NCBI GenBank assembly: GCA_032358165.1 | Contig: JAALGY010000019.1 | Location: 2,046,001-2,110,000 of the forward strand | Source of the DNA: Diplosphaera chodatii | Taxonomy: Eukaryota > Chlorophyta > Trebouxiophyceae > Prasiolales > Stichococcaceae | Direction of reading: 5' to 3' | DNA: 64,000 nucleotides | In this document: piece by piece, positions 21,017-32,400 of the stretch | How positions within the stretch are numbered: the stretch's first letter is position 1 | Layout: each line of letters begins with the position of its first letter | The notes under the pieces: generated by a model | Seen by the model: the letters and a program-made list of their open reading frames with translations, nothing else | What the model was told of the DNA's origin: nothing | The model's database searches: none | Translations under genes and position numbers: made by a program

Positions 21017-23189
21017 ATGGCGCCGAAGTCATCTACACAGCAGGTACGTGCACGTCCAATGGCAGCAAGCGGGGTTGTCATGTGCGGCTCGTTGGCATGT
21101 GCCAGCTGCGGCAGCCTGGCCGCTTGCCGCACAGCATGTCTTCTGTGCCCGTTCAGTCGCGCCCAGCCGAAGTGCTGTGACTACAAGCGTACTGAAGCTG
21201 CGTCCTGCATCACGCTGTGTGTCGCAGGGCTTCCTGCCACTCCTGCCGGAGGACGAGGCCGGCGGCGCCGACCCGGCGGCAGAGGAGGTGGTGCAGCTCT
21301 TGGCGCAGGACCTGCAGGCGTTGCTGGCGCTGTCGGACGGCGACTTCTGGGCGGTCGCCACGGGGAACGCGTCCCTGGCCGCCTGCCTGGACAGCTACCT
21401 GCAGAACAGCAGGTGGGCGCGGGAAGGCGCACATCCCGGCGGCGAGTCTTTTGTGCATGTGTGTCAGGAGCGGCCAGTAGGGGATGCGAGTCAGACGCTC
21501 TGAGTTTCTCCTCTGTGAATAGGTGTGGATGCCCGTTTGCCTTTGTGGTATCAGGCAATCGTCAGCTCTCTGGGCCTGCAGCAGGCGCACCAGGTGCCGT
21601 CAACGCTCCTATGACCTTCAGATCCCCTGCCGCTGTTGAACAGGAGGCCGCATGACGATGTGCCGCCGCCCTCTGCGGCGCGCCTCCAGCTGTCTCGCAG
21701 CGTTTTCGTGGTCATGCTCCGCATGTGCGTCACCAGCATCCACCCTTCATCTTGTCTGATGAGCTGCCTCTCGTCCACGATCCCCTGGCATGTGCCCTTG
21801 TACTGGGTGCAACAACCAGAAAACCCCAGCTGCTGTTTGTCTGACACAACCCCAAGATAGGTGCATTTGGTTTTCAGTACCATGTACACACGGTAATCTG
21901 CAGCGCCCGCGGCGCGGGGCAGCGGCCGGGCGGCGGGGCGGCCCTGGCGCGGCGCCGCGTGCTGAGCGTGCCCAAGCTGCTGGATGTGGCGATACTGTAC
22001 GGCGCCGCCAACCCCGCGCTGACGCAGCAGCTGGTGCAGCAGGTGCAACTCCGTATCGATGGCTATGGCTCAGGCTGCGGGGCGGCCGTGCCCGTGTGCA
22101 ATGTGGACCTCCGTCAGCTGGCAGCCGAAGAGAAGTGTGCTGGCCGTGTGCTGGCCAGGCTCTGGCGGCTGTGCCGGATGCGGAGGCGCAGCTGCAGCGG
22201 CTGGCGGCCACGACGGCGCGCAATCTGGCGGACGTGGTGGCGACCTGCTGCGGGCGGGTGGCGGCGCCGGCGGCGCTGCCGGCCGAGGTGGTGCAGGGCC
22301 TAACAGGTGGGCCCTCGCGCATGGCATTGGTGTGGAATGTGATGGGGGACGTGCGCCGTGGCTCAGCGCTTCCACTGATCCCCACCACACATGCAGCCCC
22401 TTCATTGTATGTAGCAGGTGTAAAGCCTGCCCCTGCTACATATGTATTTGACTTTGTGCCGTTCTGCAACCGCAGACGGCGTGGTCTACCTGCGGGATGT
22501 GTGCCTCACGCTGGCAGCCTTCCTGGGTGCTGCGCCCGCTGCCGCCTACACGGTGCTGGCCAGCCCAGCAGATGCAGTTGGCAGCAGCAGCGGGGCGGAC
22601 TCCAGCGTGCTATCCCTCCCAGATGGCAACAGCGGCAGCCTGCTGGCGCCGTGGCAGGCAGTGCACGATGAGCCAGTGACAGCGCTGACGCAGGCTGTGA
22701 AGCAGACAAAGACCCCGTCAGACCTGCTCCCAGGCGCATGCGGGGGCGCTGCTGCTGCGCCATGCCTGCCTGACTGTGCCGCCAGCGGCGAGGGGCAGCA
22801 GCAGCGGCAGAAGCGGCGGCGGCGCCGGCAGCTGCGTTGACAAACCTGCGGCGCGGGGTCTAGCTGCTGGTGTCCTTCCTGATTGCCACAGGCAAGCTGG
22901 CAGGTTTGTGTGGTACCTCTGGCATGTTTAATTTGTGTGCGCCCCTGTCCAAAGCTCTTGCGTCCGAGGTGCCGTTGCAAATGTCTGGCGCACATATGCT
23001 GTTTTGCCCATGACACAGGTAGAGCAGCTCGGGCAGCTGCACGTCACTGGCAGCTTCCTGCTGTCATCGCCGCCACAGCCAGCGCCATTCAGCTGGACGC
23101 GGCGCAGCGAGACTACCTGTCAGCGCTGCTCGGGGAACCGCTGCCGGCAGCCGGCGCCACTGCAGACGGGTCGGCAGCTGGAGCGTCAG
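20640..23189 (+). repeat. segmental duplication unit X (ASCC2 5' half), copy 1
   Basis: Copy of about 29090-31892, the upstream region plus the first eight exons of ASCC2. Exons 2 to 6 are well conserved in protein sequence. The copy carries a deletion between the sixth and seventh exon equivalents and ends inside the intron that follows exon 8. There it switches to FKBP intron/exon 5 sequence at about 23190-23281. Confidence 0.85.
21017..23189 (+). pseudogene. ASCC2 5'-half duplicate, broken
   Basis: Corresponds to exons 1-8 of the intact ASCC2 gene. Open and well conserved are exon 1 (MAPKSSTQQ), exon 2 (PLLPEDEAGGADPAAEEVVQ to CLDSYLQNS), exon 4 (LDVAILYGAANPALTQQLV), exon 5, and the start of exon 6 (DGVVYLRDVCLTLAAFLG). 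Between exons 6 and 7 roughly 100 bases including the intron are missing. In the exon 7 equivalent the codon matching GAG of RGELLLSSL is TAG (22861-22863). Exon 8 (QLDAAQRDYLSALLGEPLP) is open again. The CUE domain and everything after it are absent. A truncated transcript is possible, but normal ASCC2 function is not. Confidence 0.85.
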
Positions 23190-23280
23190 GTGGGCACAAT
23201 AGCAGACCAGGTGGTGGCGCCCACAGAATTTGCCTTGACATTTGCTCCCGCGGTCGTCAGTGTCAGCCTGCCGTGCTGTG

Positions 23281-23754
23281 CGGCAGGCTTCGAGCTGGGG
23301 ATTAAGAGCATGCGGGTGGGCGGGAGGCGGCGCATCGTGGTGCCGCCGCAGCTGGGGCCGCCGACCGGGCCCTCCACCTTCTTTCTCCGCCAAGCAGTGC
23401 GAGGTCGGCATCCTGGCATCTTACAACAGTGTGTGTTGCTCCACTTGGTTCACAGCCGCCAAGCAGCGCGAGGTCAGCGTTATGCATGTCTGGTGACGCC
23501 GTCCTGATGTTGTCGATGTGGACCACTGGACTGGCACACACTACAAATGAAGTTCACACCTTGTACTTGAGGAAGTTTGAAGTGCGATGCTTAGGACTGA
23601 TAGCGAAGAGGAGCATGTGGCGGCACTCCTCTGGAAGTGCAAATCGTAGCGCTCCCCCACTCCGCTGGTGCAGGTGTTTAACGTGGAGCTGCAGGCTGTG
23701 CGCAGCTGCACGCGGCGGCAGGTCGCGATGTTTTCGGACGTGTTGTGCGATTGA
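23281..23754 (+). pseudogene. FKBP20-2-like exon 5 duplicate, interrupted
   Basis: Copy of 9996-10192. The first part, GFELGIKSMRVGGRRRIVVP followed by LGPPTGPSTFF, is nearly identical, with one Lys-to-Arg change. One extra T in the run after the serine/threonine/phenylalanine codons shifts the frame. An insertion of about 260 bases (near 23405-23670) then separates it from the second part, which encodes FNVELQAVRSCTRRQVAMFS and ends CD-stop. The insertion contains a second diverged CCGCCAAGCAG-CGCGAGGT word, so it may have arisen by local tandem copying. The preceding AG acceptor and intron phase are intact and follow an ASCC2 exon ending in the same phase. Confidence 0.85.
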
Positions 23755-25260
23755 TGAAGCACGGTAGCTGCGTGGCTGCAATTGCATGAATCTGCAGCAT
23801 GCATGGATATGCCGCAATGCTGTCGCTAGGCTTCACCCTGATACAACCGCCAAACACTTTTCGGACATTAGTAAAGCAAAGGCCATGGGCTGGGAACCGC
23901 ACCGTGAAGTGTCATGAGTGTCGCCTGTTCACGACATATATGCTGGTGACACCTCACCCCACGTCAGCCTGTGCCGGGCATCTTGACACGAACTCATGAG
24001 ACGTTCAATGGCCAACGGACCCTGCATTTCCACTTTACAGCCTTTTCCTCATCGCGCGCTGACGCTGCCGAGTCTCGGCCCGCCCAACAGACACTGCTGG
24101 TGAGCTCTAGCAACGACTCCCTCAACATCTGTTAAAACAGCAACAGCCTATTGGGCAACAGTGCACGGCGCAAGTTGCTGGACGACATCGTAAGCAACAC
24201 ACAGTCATCTACCGTCTGTTTTACGGCTCTTGAGGTGATACCGTCGGCGGGCACGCCTGGCCCGTGAGCGTGTGCACACCACCCAACTTCTGCGGTCCAG
24301 TGATGACTAATCTAAAACGCCTGAAGCTTGCTGGCTGCATCGGCTTGGGGACTCCGGCATGATTTCACAGCACGAACGACTGGTCAATGCCCACTGTGGT
24401 CCGGATCGCCGCGGGCGGAGTCATCACCTTGCATGCGCTGAACTTGCCAATCTGGCCACGCACTCTGTTCGCAAGTGCATGGCCAACAGTCGGCCGAGCC
24501 AGGCAGCGTCAGTTTACCTGTGAGTTGTCTGGAACTCTGCTGAGTCTCTGATGCCCGCACACGCCGACCGCAATGGTCTTTTACGTGAGCCACCGCATTC
24601 CTTTATTTCGGGCAACTAGCTGGTGCGTTCAATCGCCGTCTTCGAGGTGGCACGCACGAATCGAGTGTTGAGTGACGCCTGTAAGCGATGGCTGATGCAA
24701 CAGCAGGTGGGGTCGGCGAGCTGCACTCCCGTCCCAGAGTAGCTCCGGAGAGGTACCGCCAGCCCGCTGGGCATTTTGGGCTCATCTCGAATCCTGCTCC
24801 TGAGGCTGATCGGCTGCAACGTGCCACAGGCATGTGTATTTGTGTTTCATCAATGTTGGTGTTCCGGCTGCGCGAAGGCTGGCCGATGGTAGGTTGGACC
24901 GCGTGCGTGGGGTGACCGAGCACTTGCTTGGCATGTCGTGATGATGACTGCGATGCATATGCTTCATCACGATGCCATCTCTGTGAGATGTCCCGCATTG
25001 AGCGCTTTCACATGTACTCCGCAAAGGAACGACGGCATACGTGAAGCGTGTCACGGTCGGGTTCCACGTCGATGCGAGTGTTTTCCATCCAGCTAGACAG
25101 CTGGCATCCAAGCAAATCGCACGACGTGCCAGGCTCGGGTTGCGAATCCTGCGCATGAGACCGTATAGCATAGCTGGCAAACCGTGCGTTCGCTCTGGTT
25201 GCATGCCCATAGCATGCGCCAGATCAACTGACGTACGTGTGCTCCCCTGCTGCAGACGAC
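23755..25260. other. spacer upstream of cysteine-rich gene C, duplicate of 10193-11688
   Basis: No gene is called. Matching words run through the whole stretch in the same order as in the spacer before gene A, with scattered substitutions and small indels. Open frames in one copy are not kept in the other, which argues against hidden coding sequence. Confidence 0.5.
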
Positions 25261-27243
25261 ATGGGACCAGTAAGGATGAGGTGTCTGCTCGTGGCGTTGC
25301 TGGCAGCAGTGGCGCTGCACGGCAGGCCAGCCGCCGCCAGCATGCGGAAGGTGCGCAGCATGAAACTTTCACGAAACATTCGCATTTGCCAGGCGGTTTT
25401 TTCCTGTGTGCGTGCGTGTGCCGCATATCGCTGGGTGTAGCAACAGCTGAGTGGCGTCATCACGCAGCGCAGCGCAGTAGCTTGTGACACGGTCGAAAGG
25501 TGCAGGGCCTGCACAACTCGTGCAGGTGAAGGGCGAGCTTGAGGCATCAAGGTCTGGTGCAACCCGGCAGCGCTTTGTGACCGGGCGCACCCTGCAGGCA
25601 AGTGTGGTTTCGAAGCTGCTGCTGCCTGCTTGCGGGCAGTAAGCCACCGCTGACTGCTTCATGCGCTGCTGCAAGTCTGCCATGCCCAACTGGGTGCACA
25701 CGTGCAATTACGGCATAGCAGCACTGATCCACGTTCCAGTGCGATGGAGCTACTGTTGAACATAGAGGGGCCATGTCCCAACTCAGGCTCAGGAGGATCA
25801 GTCATGCACGCAGGGACCTGCAGACTCGAAGAAGGCCAAGCCGGGAGGCTGTGCAACGGGGCTGACGAAGCGTGCCGCATGTGCCTACGGCAGCAACTCC
25901 TGCCCGGGGAACGCATGTGCAGCTCCCCTCATCTGCACACCCGACAACATTTGTGGTGCGACCCATGCATACAGCGATCAGTGCGTGCTGTGGTCCACCC
26001 CCATACACATACATGACGGAGATGGCAAGGTTGGCTTTGCTTGCAGAATGTCCTGCCGGTGTCGTTTCCGCAAACCAGACCTGCAGCGGTTGCAGCAGCA
26101 GCTGCGCTCCGCCAGCAGCGTGCGTCGACGCCAAGTGCAGTGAGTTCGCTCGTTGTCGACAACCTGTTTATGCAGCAGAACTTCTGAAATGCATGGTTGG
26201 GACTTGGTGCTGCCTTTGGCTGCTGCTGATGAGACGATGCTATGACCGAGTGCTTGATGAAGCGCCCACGTCTGCCAGTGCTGCCCGACGGATGTGCCTT
26301 TCTGTCCTGAAACGAATTAGGGTCGTTCGAGTTGCATTGAACAATTAATTGTTGCAAAATTTCAACGAACAGCTTACTGTCTCATGTGCAATGTCTCTAG
26401 ATGCATGTCAAGCAACGTATGGTCATGTGGCCGGCTGCAGGCTGCCCAGCAGCGCTTGTACTTGGCGCCACATGCTCCGCCCCCAACGCCAACTGTCCAG
26501 TGGACCCGTGCTCTGCTCCCGCGGAGTGCGTTGACGGCCAGTGTGGTGGGTCTCCCTCGCTCAGTTGTTGGCAACTGAGCCAGGCAAGGGCTGTTGCACT
26601 CCTGTGGTCGGTTGTATATGCCTCCCGTCATCACAGCACCCATGGTGATTTGCACTCCCTCTGACTCCGCACAGTGCCGCCGCCGCCGCCGCCGTCGCCG
26701 CCGCCCTTACCGCCCCCATCATCTCCGCCGCCATCGCCGCCACCGTCGCCGCCCCCACCATCTCCGCCGCCATCGCCACCGCCTTCGCCGCCACCGTGCG
26801 TGACCAGCCTAGGCCCGGGCGCCGTTTGCTCGGCGCCCGTCGCGGGGTGCTCCGACCCATGCGCGCCATCATACACCTGCTCTTCTATATTTGGCGTTTG
26901 CGGTGCGGCTCTGGCTGATGGTGCTATACTGTCACCGCGTGCTGTGGATGTAGGTGCTCGGCCAATGCCGACAGTCCTTGATCGTTCTTTCGGATGCAAG
27001 TCTTGCATGTTCTGTTTGGCATTTGAATGTCCTGACGTCCTGTTGTGCATCATTATTGTGGACAACTCACAAACGCTGGCAAGAGTGGTGATTGGAACTT
27101 TGCTGCTTGCAGCCGATCCATCGTGCACCGGAGCAAATCAGCCGACGGGGTGCCCTTGCAACAGTCGAAACTATTTTTGCAGCGGACAAGGTTGTTTTTA
27201 TCCGCGCAATAGTCCAATAGCAGGCTTAGGTAGATGCCTGTAG
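25261..27243 (+). CDS. secreted six-cysteine-module protein with SPPP linker, paralogue C
   Basis: Seven predicted exons (25261-25350, 25526-25597, 25814-25955, 26047-26139, 26441-26545, 26675-26902, 27113-27243) sum to 861 nt, 286 residues. Signal peptide MRCLLVALLAAVALHGRPAA, preceded by four to five residues from an upstream ATG as in A. Four complete six-cysteine modules: exon 4 with NQTCSGCSSSC, exon 5 with GATCSAPNANCPVDPC, and exon 6 after an SPPP linker of about 40 residues. The tail has QPTGCPCNS and ends GLGRCL. As in B, exon 2 is followed by GCAAGT, implying a GC-AG intron unless the alternative GT donor is used. The three proteins align from start to stop with the same exon borders. 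No enzyme motif is seen, and disulfide-rich extracellular proteins are expected. Confidence 0.77.
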
Positions 27244-29451
27244 GGCCCTAACGCCGCGCACATACGATAAAGGAGACAAGCAAAACGGTCGGCATTTGAT
27301 ATCGCCCAAGTTGCCAAAGATAGCAGACATGCGAGCACGTTGCTTGGCGCTTGAGATGGTAGAACAAGCACTGTGAGGTTATGGCAAGTGGGAGTTGCTG
27401 TTGTCAAACCTAATTTGAGGGGCCTGTTGATTTGGCAGGTGTAGCAATTGTGCTACCGGGACCTCTCAAACCCTTGCGCAGTACCTTAATACGTGTTGTT
27501 CATCCAGCTGGCCAGGGGCAAGCGTTTACGAGCATGGGACATAGGAATAGGACGCAACTACCTGCATTCACTTCGTATTGTTGATACATCTGTGTGCTAA
27601 CATGTTGATCGTTGGTTAGACTTGCATTGAGCATGAGTACCATCTTGATCACGAGTGCACGTACTTCACATGTGACAGTGGCTTCCTGCTACTTCTTGTT
27701 AGGGTTTAGCACTCTGCATGAAATTGCATGAAATTGCCAGACTTTGGTTCGTCTGGCACACAACACACTCGCGCCGCCTTCACAATTCCACAGCCTTGTA
27801 AGCAACAGCAACAGTAGTACCCTACCCCTCCTAGTCGCACACCTCCCCGGTGCAAGGTGATGCCCCCCTGTTTAAACATATCCAGCAGTGCACCCTAGGG
27901 TGCCTGTGCACACCGGCTGGGGTTACCCCCCCTCGTACCAGTTCCACCCACAGTGCACACTACCCCTAACCTACCCTCTCAAGACTAACACTGGCTTCAC
28001 AGGGTACAGCCTCCGTGATATATTATTGATTGATGGTGCACGCTAGGATGGCTGGCATACGGCAAGCAAGACCTGCTCCAAAAGTATCCACAATTGCATG
28101 ATAGCCTTGACGATGGCAGTCTGGAAGGTGCACTCTGTCATTGACGACATGTACCATGGTATCAGATGTTGATTGCATTGGACAACAAGTTGGTATGTGG
28201 AGCAAGTCCCCACACGTGTTCCCATATACCCCATCAATTTGAACCATATTGTTGATGTTGCCCCCTCAGTCACTGAAGCGGCATCAACTACTGGCAATTC
28301 TTGTGCCGGCGCACAGACTACTGCCGCCTTGTGTCAGGCTCGGTTAGATCGATCCACACCGCCGCAGCAGCTGCACGCCGCAGCAGCAGCACCGTCACAG
28401 GCAGCCGTGCGCCGCATGCAGGAGGGCACACTGCTCCGGACCGCCTCGGAATGACGTTCCAGAATAGGGCTGCAGCAGGTGCCTCGGCCAAGCACCGGGT
28501 CAGCATCCAATGTTCAAGTGATGGAGTATTCACGTGGGCGCGCCAGTAGGTGATGCCCATTCTTCCGCCGGCGCTGCCCATTGCACCACCAGCTACGAAG
28601 TGTGGCCGCCTCGATTAAATGAAGGAAAAGTTGACGAATGAATGCTCACCCGTGCGCGCGCGCCAGTAGGCGGAGCCCTCTCAGGTGGCCGCACTGCCCA
28701 CCACCAGGATCACAGGCGGTGCTGGTCAGCGCGGCCCCAGTTCTCTAGAGCCGGGCACCCCGCCGTCGCCGCCGCCGCCGCCGCTGCTGGTGTCTGGTGG
28801 CGGCCTGAGCTCAGCCTGCCGCAACTCCATCAGCATTGCACGCTCATATTTGGCGTCCTACCTGTCCCACCTGGACTTGACCGCATACAAAATACCTACC
28901 GTACCCGCGCGCATCATGTCCGCACCCTCCATAAATGCAACTGATCTGGGCTATTCCGCACAATGACTGTAGTCCGGTTGAAGATGAACTGCTTTTGCAC
29001 GATTGCTTCATTGCTGTTGAAAGTTGAAAGTTGAATCTGCTGTGCAGCAGAAGCAAATGCTACCAAAGTGCCATTACCCCTAAAGTTGCAGTCTGCCGCC
29101 GCTGCTGATGTGGCGGCTTCCATGCCAACATGATGCATCTCAAGACCACGTCTGCAAACACATGCAACACACACTGTAGCAACAAACCGAGAACAACATC
29201 CCACGCTCTCTGTTGTCGCACTTACTGGTCAGCAGCGCTGGGCCTTGCTGCTTCTGCATTGGCATGTGTATGCAGATTGCAGCTGGGCGATCGTGATGAA
29301 CACCGTATGCAATTGCAGACAGCCCAAGCTTCCATATGATGGAATCATGTGAGTCTGCTCAAGCCTGAAGCATCGACCAGGCGCGGCATTGGCTGCAGGC
29401 ATCCACCTGGGCTGTCATCGGTTCTCCAACATTCCGCTTCGTTCCTATACC
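27244..29451. other. spacer and probable ASCC2 upstream region
   Basis: No gene is supported. The sequence at 27780-28000 is unusually C-rich on this strand, with several CCCCCC or CCCCTC runs, and stands out from the rest. Frames near 28640-28960 encode a short proline run (TPPSPPPPPLLVSGGG), but without splice partners I could place. From about 29090 the sequence is shared with 20640 onward and probably includes the ASCC2 promoter and leader. Confidence 0.45.
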
Positions 29452-32400
29452 ATGACCGCTATGGCGTCGAAGCCATCAACACAACAGGTACGTGCGTGTG
29501 CGACGGCAGCAAGCGGTGCCGAGGATGTCATGTGCGGATGGTTGCATGTGCCAGCCGCGCCAGCCCAGCCGTCCGCCGCACGGCACATCGCGGCTGTGCC
29601 TGTGCTGTTGCGACCGCTGCACATTGCGACGACGAGCATGCTCCGAGAGTGTCGCATCACGCTGTGTGTCGCAGGGCTTCCTGCCGTTCCTGCCGGAAGA
29701 CGAGGCCGGCGGCGCCGACCCGGCAGCAGAGGAAGTTGTACAGTTCTTGGCGCAGGACCTGCAGGCGTTGCTGGCGCTGTCCGACGCCGACTTTTGGGCG
29801 GTCGCCACGGGGAATGCGTCCCTGGCCGCCTGCCTGGACAGCTACCTGCAGAACAGCAGGTGGGCTCAAAAAGGCGCACATGCCGGCGGCGAGTCTTTTG
29901 TGCATGTGTGTCAGGAGCGGCCAGTAGGGGATGTGAATCAGAAGCCCTGAGTTTCTCCTCTGTGGATAAGTGCGGATGCCCCTTTGCCTTTGTGGTATCA
30001 GGCAATCGTCAGCTATGGCCCTGGAGCAGACACACTGGGTGCCGCCACCGCTCTTATGATCATTGCTAAAGCCCCTGCCAAGTGCTCTGCAGGAGGCCAC
30101 ACGACGATGTTCCGGAAGGAGCGCCGCCGCCCTCTGCGGCGCGCCTCCAGCTGTCGCGCAGCGTTTTCATGGTCGTGCTCCGCATGTGCGCCACCAGCAT
30201 CCACCCTCCATCTTGTCTGATGAGCTGCCTCTCGTCTAGGGCGTGTACATGCTGGCACATTTCCTCGGCATGTGCCCTTGCACCGGGAGCCACAAACGGA
30301 AGCAAACAAGGTGCTGTTGGTCTGATGCACACCAAGATAGTTGCATTCGGTTGTCAGTAGCATTTGCACGTGGTGGATCTGCAGCGCCCGCGGCGCGGGG
30401 CAGCGGCCGGGCGGCGGGGCGGCCCTGGCGCGGCGCGGCGTGCTGAGCGCGCCCAAGCTGCTGGATGTGGCCATACTGTACGGCGCCGCCAACCCCGCGC
30501 TGACGCAGCAACTGGTGCAGCAGGTGCACATCCATATCGATGGCCATGGCTCAGGCTGTGGACCAGCTGTACCCGGGTGCAATGTGGACATCCGTCAGCT
30601 GGCAGCCACAGAGAAGTGTGCTGGCCGTGTGCTGGCCAGGCTCTGGCCGCCGTGCCGGATGCGGCGGCGCAGCTGCAGCGGCTGGCGGCCACGACGGCGC
30701 GCAACCTGGCAGACGTGGTGGCGACCTGCTGCGGGCGGGTGGCGGCGCCGGCGGCGCTGCCGGCCGAGGTGGTGCAGGGCCTGACAGGTGGGCATTGGCA
30801 GCTGGACAATCGGTGAGGACATATCAGGTGGCTGTTTGGGGTTGATGGCGCGGTACACATGACAACGTTCAGAGTGTCCTGCGGGGCTGCATCAGGGCAA
30901 TCGCCAGCTGACTATCAGCAGCACGTGCCCAGGCTGCCTGATGTTCAACAGTCTTAAGCTTGCCCTGCGACCGCAGATGGCGTGGTCTACCTGCGGGATG
31001 TGTGCCTCACGCTGGCAGCCTTCCTGGAGGCTGCAATCGCTGCCGCCTACACGCTGCTGGCCGGGCCAGCGCAGCCAGTGGGCAGCAGCAGCGGGGCGGT
31101 CTCCAGCGCAGTCTCCAGCCCAGACAGCGACGGCGGCGGCCTGCTGGCGGCGCTGCAGGCGGTGCACGATGAGCTGGTACCAGCGCTGACGCAGGCTGTG
31201 AAGCGGCCCAACACACCGCCAGAGCCCGCAGCCCAGGTGCGCGCTCGATTCCTGATCTTCAAGGTTTTCCTTGGACAGGTGATTCGTGGGCAGATGCTGC
31301 ACTCTGGTGCTGAGGCCTGGCAACCCACGGCCGTCGCAGATGTTGCGGCTGCTGGGTCATCTGCAGCCGGCGGCGGCGCATGCCGGGGCATTGCTGCTGC
31401 GGCATGCCTGCCTGCCTGTGCCATCAGCAACAAGCGGCGGCAGTGGGAGCAACAGCAGCGGCAGCGGCAGCGGTGACACCAGCAGCATGGGTGACCCTGT
31501 AGTGCGTGGCGAGCTGCTGCTATCCTCCCTGATTGCCACAGGCAAGTTGGGCATAGCATTGCGGCAGCACTTACTGATTGTCATCTTGTGGCTGCCCTTC
31601 GGACAAGGCTCCTGCATTTGCAGTGGGTCAGTATGCCTTGCTGGGCTACAGGGTCAGCTTTACGTGTGTGTTCTGGCGATCATCTTTGGCGGTAGTGCAG
31701 GGCAGAGCAGCCCAGGCAGCTTTGCGGCAGCGCTGCACGTCCGCTTGCAGCTTCCTGCTGCCATCGCCGCCGCCGCCGCAGCCGGCGCCATCCAGCTGGA
31801 CGCGGCGCAGCGGGACTACCTGTCAGCGCTGCTCGGGGAACCGCTGCCGGAGGCCGGCGCCGCTGCAGGCGCTGCGGCAGCCGGGCCATCAGGTGCGCAC
31901 GGCGGCACATTCACATCCACATCCATGCCCACAGACGCTTGTCTGCTACATGCTATTGGGAACTGTTGGGAAGCGTGCAACCCTGACTCTTGTCAGTCAC
32001 AATTGCTGGTGAGTCGAACGATGCTGAGACCGTCAGCCTTCCTGGCAGGTGCGGGGCCCAGCAGCGGCATCGACGCTGAAACAGCGGGCCGCATCGCCCA
32101 GATTCGGGACGTGCTGCCCGGCTACGGGGACGGCTTCCTGGCAGCAGCGCTTCAGGTACGGAGCATGTTAGCATCTCTAGCATGTTAGGGATTTGACACA
32201 GTTTGTCCGCGAGCGGACCTTGGTCATGGTGTGTGCTGATGTGGACCAACACCTGCCAGGTGTGCCGTGGAATACCGGCGGGTTCTCATGTGACACGTCA
32301 CTCCTCGGGATGGTGCAGCCTCCTGTCATTCAGCCCTACACGTCCAGACGGCATGACGCCTGCCCTGCAGCACTTTGGCGGGCGCGCCGACCGGGTGATC

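Larger units (their letters stand above)
23281..27243 (+). repeat. segmental duplication unit Y, copy 3 (FKBP exon 5 + spacer + cysteine-rich gene C)
   Basis: Collinear with 9996-13911: FKBP exon 5, about 1.5 kb of shared spacer, then the seven-exon cysteine-rich gene. The FKBP part is broken while the cysteine-rich part is intact, suggesting different selective fates after duplication. Boundaries are visual estimates. Confidence 0.8.

Noticed and set aside
11689..27243. Interpretation of the repeated block as a transposable element or CRISPR-like array
   Set aside because: The repeats are kilobase-scale gene-containing duplications with introns. No terminal inverted repeats, target-site duplications, transposase or regular short repeats with spacers were seen.
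28023..28297. Minus-strand frames suggestive of a retroelement gag piece
   Set aside because: No zinc knuckle, protease or integrase motif and no terminal repeats were found nearby. The resemblance was only in general hydrophobic pattern.
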